From Melieria omissa (Eukaryota > Arthropoda > Insecta > Diptera > Ulidiidae): a stretch of DNA of 64,000 bases. A model generated the notes under the pieces. That model worked only from the letters and a program-made list of their open reading frames with translations, was not told where the DNA came from and did not search any database. The translations under genes were made by a program, and so were the position numbers. The stretch lies in assembly GCA_963971225.1 (NCBI GenBank), contig OZ020267.1, forward strand, positions 152,821,920 through 152,885,919, written 5' to 3'. Shown in pieces: positions 56,401-64,000 of the stretch. Each line of letters starts with the position of its first letter. The stretch's first letter is position 1.

Positions 56401-58913
56401 TTCGCACTCACATGGAGCATTCAAGCAAAAAATTACTTCGACTCGCATAGACTGATGCGCAGTGCTGTTGCTGTGCAACAGTTTGACATGTTGGCGGCTC
56501 TGACAGGGATGCTGAGCAAATGTCAAAGCAACGAAGCGTCAAAGCGTTAAGCGGCAACCGTATATCCTGCGGATATTTTCACACAGCAACACACAACATG
56601 TGAGCTGAGTGCAAGCAAGAAAAGAAAAAAAAACAAATTTTTACTAAAAAAAAACAATTTTCCTTTTTTGCTTTTTAAAATAGTCTCATAACAGTTTATA
56701 AAAGAGAAAATAAAATGTAAAGGAAACATGTACAAAACGGTGAACGCCGCTGCAGTCAATGAAGTGATGCACACATTTTTGTTGTGTTGTGTCTGTGTCT
56801 GCACAACAAAGCAGTGACATTTTTCTTCTTTATCCACTACACAATTCGCTTGAGAATCTGGTTGCGCTTTTCAGTTTTGCTGCAGGCAAGCAGACAGAAT
56901 TTTGTGTTTTTGTTTTTATTTAGGAGTGTGATGAATTTCTTCGCTGGGCCCGCGTCCGTGTTTGCAGCACACAAACATTTGCGTCTTGCTGTGAGGCTGC
57001 GGTACGCAACACTTGAAACATGTCTGGCGCCTGCAGCTGCTGCTGCTACTCAAACACATTCACACCAACCAGTCTCGCAAGTGGTATGAAAGCAAGCAGC
57101 AAAAATTTAAATGCAATACAATTTAAATGCAGCCAAATATTTTAAATTGAAATTTAATAAAATCTCTTAAGCTCTTTCTTAAAATGTAATTCTAGAGCAA
57201 CCAATTCCGATTGTCTTTTTGAAAGATGCACTTAAATCTGCATGAACAGGTAATTTGTTGTTGTTGTACGTTCTGTCTCGCATCTCGCATTCTCCCCATT
57301 TGATTTCAATGCATTTAAATGGCTTGAATGGCTGCCCTCCAGTTTGACTAATGTCTGTGCACATACAAATTTTCACTTCATTAAAGGCTAAACGAAAACA
57401 ATGACGCCTCACACCCAGCTAAATACTAACAGAGCGAGAGCGAGGCAAGAGGTAAGAGGCGCAGCATAAAAAACTCCATTTAAAAATAACAATTCCGCTA
57501 AAATTTGTTGACGATTAATCAAAATAAAGGCCCATCAACATCATAAACAATGCAACGAATGCAACAACAACAACAATCATTAAGCCAACAGCAGAAGGAG
57601 TAACCACAAGAAGTCGAAAACAACAAAAAAAAACAAAGAAAGGAAACAACAAAAAATAAGCAACAGCAACACACGCGCACATCACACTTTCCAGCAGCGA
57701 AATGCAACTTCACGAGCCCATCCCCACGCACACACTTGCACTCGCACACATACACAAGCGGCGCAGTATAACATTGTGTTATTGTATTCGGGGGTAATCC
57801 TGCTCGCTGCTTTTATATATATTTCAGCCATGTTGAATGTGCTGCAACGGCTCTGCTCATTTTGAGTAATGAAGTGAATTTTAATGATTCAACCCACACA
57901 CACATACACACACACACGAATGCATACACCCACCACTGTGCAATAAAAGCGAAATAAATAATTTAGAGATGCTCATATTTCTTCGTAAATCCCCTCGCCT
58001 TATCATCGCATAACATTTGTCTTGCTTTCTATATCTATCTGCATTGTGCCATTTCAAATTTTTTGGTTTCTCTAAATTTGGGGCACAAAAATATTTGCTT
58101 TATTTTAAATGTTTCGGATGTGTAACTGAAAAAACAAAAAACGCCAATCAGTCACGTCATTGTCGACATTCACGATCTGTGGCAACTAAGTTCAACAATA
58201 ACACAAAAGTTTGCTGGCAATTTTAACACATTCAGCACTTCTACTTTTCATACACGTTTAACACGTTCGCGGAGAGTAAAAATTTCAGTGAGCTGCAAAA
58301 ATAGACACTCAATTTTTGTGGAAACTAGTTGCAGTTGTCAGATTATCGTATTTTAGCCGTTATACACATTGAATGATATAGCACATTATTTACAAAAATT
58401 TCAGTTTATTTAAAATTTAATGAATAAAAATTGGCTTTAAATTTTGAATGCTATGCCTATAGCATTCACGTCAGTTTTCATCACTATGAAAATGACTGCT
58501 ATAGCATTGTGAACAAGTGAACAAAAAACTATTAAATTAATCATTAAGGTTGGTTACAGTGATTGGTTAACCATTTACCGATGGTTTACTATCCCTTTTT
58601 CGATTTCACAGTCTGGTTACCAAATGTTAACCAGACTATGTTGAATAGTTAACCATGGGTTTTTTCCCCTGTTCATCCTCTTTGGAGCATAGGACCTCCA
58701 CAAGACATTGCCTTGTGTTGGTTACGTTAATCGGTTGTGTTGTTCTGCCAGGGGAGGTGATTGGCCCGACGCAGGGTTAACCATCGGTTAACCAAGCAAT
58801 AAATCAGCTGTTTTGACTTCAGTCTCTTCTGAACATAAAAAGTTAGATTTCGCAAGTTAAAACTTTTGAGCACTTATTATTCCGTCATGGCCCTCATGCA
58901 CATCTTTGATGCC
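53401..58913. other. Presumed tkv 5' region or intergenic, no firm gene
   Basis: Non-coding with many CAA, GTGT and ACAC tracts (54225, 55337, 55523, 57890). A minisatellite is at 53797-53838. Two cysteine-rich short frames (53985-54127 and 54225-54330) are noted in the findings. Sequence around 58545-58795 has repeated GGTTAACC palindromes. Confidence 0.4.
53797..53838. repeat. Short minisatellite, CCAACTCCAACTTCGACT units
   Basis: About two and a half units of an 18-bp motif built from six-base steps. It produces Pro-Thr repeats in the plus-strand frame. Confidence 0.75.
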
Positions 58914-58917
58914 TTAA

Positions 58918-59422
58918 CCCTTTCGATATTTTGTTGCCATATGGCAACTTGCTACTTTGTGGACGTCTGTACCCTCTGTGGCTTCAAGAATACATTTTGT
59001 GTTGGTCCTTAGAATAGTTTGAAATTTTAGGAAAAATACGAAATTAATAAAATGAATATTAAAGTTTAAACAAGAGAAGTATACACGTTTTTTAATGGGA
59101 TATCTTGACATAGTAAAGGAACAAGAAGCAGACAAATAAGATAACTTTTTAATTTGACGTTTTCTTTTAATTTAGATACTTTTTTTAATTTTGAAGTTAA
59201 GAAATATTCAAATTTTCCTTATGCGTAAAAAGTTGTATGTTTAAGTAATTATTACAGCCACAACGCTGTGGTTGCTCTCATAGAAAAACACTCTAAAACA
59301 CAGGGTCCGAGTATAAAAATTAAAAAATTTCTTTTGGAATGTTGCTAATAAAAACATATAGAAAACTAAAACGCAAAATTTAAAATGTTAACTTTCCCCA
59401 GTAAAAACCTGTAGCGAAAGGG
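58918..59422. mobile_element. piggyBac-type MITE (copy B), uninterrupted
   Basis: The ends CCCTTTCG and CGAAAGGG are flanked by perfect TTAA (58914-58917 and 59423-59426). It is 505 bp and matches the two halves of copy A at 31529-32800 in reverse orientation, showing where copy A was split. Shared internal landmarks include GGACGTCTGTACCCTC-like and TCTAAAACACAGGGTCCGAG. It is non-coding. Confidence 0.88.
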
Positions 59423-59426
59423 TTAA

Positions 59427-61390
59427 CACACCGCATTCTTCTTGGAGACATTCCAAATTATGGACAGCAAATGCCACAGCCGCCTTCGCATCATCGATTA
59501 ATCCATACAAATTGCGCATTTACTTCAATGGCACTTAGCACTCGTCGGGCAAAAAGTCGAAAACGCCTGTTCGAGACAGAAATCAGTGGCCACTTCGGTG
59601 AGGCAAAACATCTCAATTAAATTTCGGTTATGGAGAGCAGCTGCCACGGCCATAAACAAACAAATAACATCAACATTTAGCTGAAATTCAAACACACATC
59701 AAATGACAGCAACACGCTCAATTGCCGCTGCCGCGAGTGCTTGGCGGCAGTGTGGCGGTGGCGGATTGCGCGCTGTCAATCTATCGGGCAATTACAATCG
59801 CTCGCCATCAGCCAACTGTAAGCTGAGCTTCATTTTAATTGCAAAAAACTGCAAACAACAAACAAAAAAAAAAACATCCGCAACAACAAAAGTGTGTGCG
59901 CGAAAAAAAATGTGGAAATTGAGAAAACAGTGGCACACTTTTGAGAGGCGACCGCATGCTGCACGATCTATTGAAGCCGCGGCCGGCGGCGGGAAAAGGC
60001 GGCTTGGCCTGACTTGCAGCAGCATTGCGGATTTTATGATTGCCAGACCACACACACAGTCGATGGGAAAACGCTCTGAAAACGGCAATAAGCAGAATGC
60101 GTGCAGCCACTCAGTGCAGTCAAGTGGATTGAAAGGCAACATTTATCGCGATATCTGCGCAATCGCATAAAATCAGCGATAAGCGGACAGTGATGGCCAT
60201 CAAATGGATGCGGCGGCTTGATTGAGCGGCTTTTCGTGGTGGGCTCAAGTGGGTCTCAACATTTCCCCACTCGTTATTTAGCAATAAAAATGCCACAAAA
60301 AAGCACTCCGACTTGAGTATTTTCGCTTTTTATGAAAACAATTTTAATAATTTACATATTTTGCACATTTTAATTTGGCATTCTGAGGCAATGACCTGGT
60401 TGTGGCAAACACTTTATGCTGATTTGGCTTAAAACAGTTTTAAGCCATACCATTTATATTAATAAAACCTACCTACTGTTTGTATGTTTGTTTGTTGTGT
60501 GCTTATGTGTGAACCGCTCATGTCGCAGTCATCAATCATGCGTGGCTTGCGGTAATTACTGATTAAGCATTAATAATGGCGACAAATAAAATTTAACCCG
60601 GGCGATGGCCACAAAAATGCCGACGCAAACGAACGCCGCCGCCGGTCGCTTGCGAAACTAATTGAAATTAACTAAACGTGCGGAGCGAGCAAAACGCCGC
60701 ACACTGGGGTAATATATAAGTAAAGTGGCGATTAATTCAAAAACGAAAAATAAAGATACAGATATGTTTTTGGTACCGGGTTAAAGTGGATACAATTCTG
60801 CATCACTACGTGAAAGAGTTGTTGCAAAATAGTTTACCGTTTTCCCGCAAAGCACTCTGAAAGTTGACATTTATTTTCATTTGACGTGCGCACAGCGTGA
60901 AACGTGAATTTTTCAATTACTTAAATCAAATTTATTTTACAAGTTTTTAAAGTAGCATAAAACTGATGATGGAGGCTTGTTGTTCACGTATTTAAGTATT
61001 GAAATACAAATTTTTATTTTTTTTAAAGTGTTCGTAAATATTTTTGTTATTTTTTTTAAAAAAAGCCTAAAAACTGCCTTATTTTGGCCCTATTCATAGA
61101 CATATAGTTGTTTGTTCAGTGATGTTCACCTACAATATTGTCATAATCGTAATCTGTGGATATTCTAGCAACTTTCTACGAAAAAAAAAGTTGCGCTATT
61201 GTTGCGCACTTTTGCAGCATTTCGATTTTTGTATGTAAAGTCTTGGCAAAATATGCACGCTGTCCGTGAAAGGAAAGACAAAAAATAAATGTAAATGCAA
61301 AAAATATGAGAAAAGCAAGAAGCGACATGTTTTATGTTAGTGTTTTTGTTGTTCAATGTATGGTTTTTAGTATTTCTTTATGCTTTTTAA
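59427..61390. other. Non-coding, no firm gene
   Basis: The open frame at 59703-60170 on the plus strand is long but has no recognisable domain and contains homopolymer-like Lys tracts from A-runs. No splice structure was found. Confidence 0.4.
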
Positions 61391-61791
61391 CCTACATTAC
61401 GGGGGGCCGGCACGTTAGATTTATATTAACCAGCATATTAGGCGACATATAAGGCGGGATATCGCGACACGTAAGTATTTTTGGTTTTTAAGATATTTAT
61501 GAAACACAATACAAAATCATCTCAAATGATGCAGAACCAAATAAAACTTCGATATCTTAGATTATTTTATTTGTCTTTGTGGTATGTGCAAAACTAGGTC
61601 TGCTGACCTTATTTATCAGAAGTTGCAGTATTGGGCATTGCTATTGTTTGTATTACTTATGTATAATCGATTGAAATAACCGCAGTGATGTGCATTAAAC
61701 TAATTAGGTAAAGGGTAACTGCAAAAGACTACTTTTTCAAGATATTAAAAAAGGTGGTTGTTCTCATTTAGGAACGAAATCCAATGTTTTT

Positions 61792-62263
61792 TTGGTATAC
61801 TCGTTAAAGTCTTTATTATATAATGACCAACTCTTTGCCTTAAATTGTGCCAAATCTTTCGTCGAGTACTATCCCTGGTATAACATGCCTACGACTGTTC
61901 ATAAATATTTAATTAATGGACCAGAGGTCATAGCTCACGCCTTGTTGCGAATCGGTAGAAGCGCGGGAAGCGAGAAATAAAGATTTTAAGGCTTTCAGGA
62001 AATATTTTTCTGGAAAAAGTAGCCGAGAAAAAACCAACGAAAACGTTCTAAATAGACTGCTTATAAATTCTGATCCCCTTATATCGACAGAAACGAAATT
62101 TCCGCATAAAGCAGTTACACGCATGACAAGGGAACCATTAGATTTGTTGCTAATTGCGGAAGAAGAACGCGATGATATGAACAATGATGATCATGATGAT
62201 AACGATGAATGCGAAGGTGAAAGCGTGGGTGAATACGATGATGATTCCGATAGTAATTCATAA
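61792..62263 (+). pseudogene. Fragment of a transposon-associated insect protein, frameshifted
   Basis: The frame from about 61792 reads LKSLLYNDQLFALNCAKSF, MPTTVHKYLINGPEVIAHA and LLRIGR, then shifts (a few bases lost) and continues EAREARNKDFKAFRKYFS, NVLNRLLINSDPLISTETK, and an acidic tail rich in Asp/Glu, ending at 62261-62263. This pattern (GPEVI...ALLRIG...EARNK...LINSDPLI) is one I have seen repeated across arthropod genomes in uncharacterised repetitive proteins. I take it as the C-terminal part of a mobile-element gene. No ATG or clear termini are present. Confidence 0.55.
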
Positions 62264-62340
62264 ATAAGCGAGGAATTCTGTATTCCCTTTTGTAACAATT
62301 TTGCATTTTTGGTCATAAATAAAAAAAAAATCCACTAACG

Positions 62341-63909
62341 TATGTTCAAATACATTTATTTTTTACTTCTTTATCTATAATTAACTAAGTCTAATACTTT
62401 TTTTATGTCTAAATAGTCCGGGTGAATTAATCGCCAAAATCGGCATGAATTACCCCAGTGTGCGCCGGCGAAATATTTAATTATTGTGAGAAAAATGCGC
62501 ATTCAAGAGGAAATGGCGAATGTGCGAATGCAGCACCAAACGTTTCGCACTTGACAACTTTTCAGTCAAACAGCCAGAAGCTTTCGCTGTGGACTGACAG
62601 CCGCACAACACCGTTAGGCGATTAGCTTTTTATCGACGGTGCGCCACGCACATTTCCTTCCCTACCCCTCGCTCAAGCAGAAGACTGTCGATTGGTCGAT
62701 ATTGGCAGCGGTGCAGGGGGAACGCAGCACCCAACTGCAGTTCACGTTATTACGTAAGGGACGTCGGGTATTGTTATGATTTTTTCAGCGTATTACTAAA
62801 TAGTGTTTTTTATTTTGTTTTGCTTTGTTTACCAACTGATAAGATTACACCTACGGACTGGGACGAAGTCAAGCACAACAACAAAAACGAGCCTTAGTAC
62901 AGCCGCCGTCCGCAGGCGATTGACAGGCGCAGCAGCGAGCGGCGGCCCAACCTTATCACATGCCAAATTGAAGCCAGTCCACCGCGAGCTAAGCCATGAT
63001 AAATGCCAATAACAATGACAGCGGCAAACAGCAAAACAATAAAAGCATATTATGAAATTTTACCAATTTTCTGGCCCGATAGTTGTACGCGATAAAAATT
63101 ATACAAAAAAAGCAGAAAACGAGACAAATTTCACACTGAAGGTTTGCCGCTTCACGGCGATTTGCTGCTGCTTATGCGAATTTTGAAAGCTTTCGGTGGC
63201 TGAGAGTTTGACATGCTTGACATGCGAAAAGTCAAACAATTTGGACAGCTGCAAAGCGATAAAAATGCGACTGGGCGACTGGGAAAAAAACAAATAATAA
63301 ATAATTTTCTTATATTTAAGAATAACTTCTGCACTGGACACAGAAAAATAAACGACAACAAACACTTTGTTCAGTTGAAATTCCCAAAATCTATGACAAG
63401 TCTTTATTCTATGCGTCGTCGAATTCAAAGTGTACCCAAAAGCAACAAGAACAAGAGAAGAGGGAACATCGAGGGCACTCATGGGTTGCGGCCGCCCGTA
63501 GCGAATTTATTATTAAATCGTACACACCTACGACTGTCGCTCGCCTTTGGGTTTTTATAAGCATTTTTCCTTTTACAATTCTCCTTCAGTGCATGTCGAC
63601 ATTTGCGGCCTTTGTCAGTTGGCTCAACTGTTATTTATTTATGACAGCACGAAATATTGGTTCGATTTGGTATTGGCGTTGTTTTTCAGGTCGTTTGATT
63701 TGTGGGTGTGTGCAAGCATTTTGTTGGAATTATAATAACACTTAATTAATGCAATGTTTATGTATATGAAAGTAACATAAAATAAAGAAATAAAAACAGC
63801 CAAAAAAATTGGGGAAGGGTTCGCAAATATTGCAAAAAGTGAAATTCTAAGAACATTTTTGCTAAATGTTCAATTAGTTGATTTCATGGTTTTTTTAAAG
63901 TACAAAATA
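62341..63909. other. Non-coding to near the right edge
   Basis: Nothing recognisable. A GC-richer patch at 62560-62960 could be regulatory. Confidence 0.4.
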
Positions 63910-63918
63910 TGGTTTTAA

Positions 63919-64000
63919 CACTAGAATGCCCAAGGTACAAATTTGACATACAATTTTTAATACCTTGAGGTCTTTTATTGAATATGACTTTTATTACATC
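63919..64000. mobile_element. Possible start of another TTAA-flanked MITE
   Basis: TTAA at 63915-63918 is followed by CACTAGAATGCCCAAGG, similar to piggyBac-type MITE ends seen in flies. The element would run off the window, so its other end cannot be checked. Confidence 0.3.

Noticed and set aside
59703..60170. 155-codon plus-strand open frame
   Set aside because: Lysine and alanine tracts come from A-runs and GCN repeats, and no recognisable domain is present.
1..64000. tRNA, rRNA or endogenous virus sequences
   Set aside because: I looked for tRNA B-box motifs, rRNA landmarks and gag/pol/env-like frames and found none; the only reverse transcriptase is the LINE fragment at 15240-15911.

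Overview
The window is nuclear DNA of a higher fly (Diptera: Brachycera). Evidence is spliced genes with short GT-AG introns, fly-type troponin C and thickveins genes lying side by side, AT-rich non-coding DNA, CA/GT microsatellites, and many decayed cut-and-paste DNA transposons. The gene sequences resemble Drosophila, but the transposon load and large spacing suggest a non-Drosophila fly, with a tephritid fruit fly my best guess. I could run no database search, so all family names come from recognition of the protein sequence.

Layout. (1) 34-8882, plus strand: the 3' part (about 1,116 codons, 15 exons and perhaps one 9-nt microexon) of a bridge-like lipid transfer protein of the UHRF1BP1/BLTP3 family; its 3.1-kb intron carries an 805-bp hAT-type element. 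(2) 11173-13650, minus strand: a complete 11-exon TBC1D19 gene (507 codons), convergent with BLTP3. (3) 13.7-22.2 kb: a transposon-rich interval with a LINE fragment, a small inverted-repeat element with a tetranucleotide core, a mariner, and a hAT-like shell holding a mariner relic that itself holds a MITE. (4) 22.2-24.4 kb: a possible 66-codon transmembrane micropeptide and then a complete troponin C gene (TpnC25D type). (5) 26769-28332, minus strand: the last two coding exons of the BMP type I receptor thickveins (tkv). (6) 28.3-64 kb: about 36 kb without any convincing stand-alone gene. It probably holds the 5' introns, alternative first exons and control regions of tkv. I propose two candidate upstream exons (51871-51937 and 45662-about 45720) whose ATG joins the receptor exon in the right phase. 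This stretch also holds at least seven transposon copies.

How they relate: BLTP3 and TBC1D19 are both membrane-traffic proteins but probably just chance neighbours. TpnC25D and tkv are also neighbours at cytological region 25D in Drosophila, as I recall, which supports both identifications. The main points for a second look are the unusual GS box and L45 loop of the tkv kinase, the nested transposons with paralogous empty sites, two related transposase copies with complementary internal deletions, and the candidate micropeptide upstream of troponin C.
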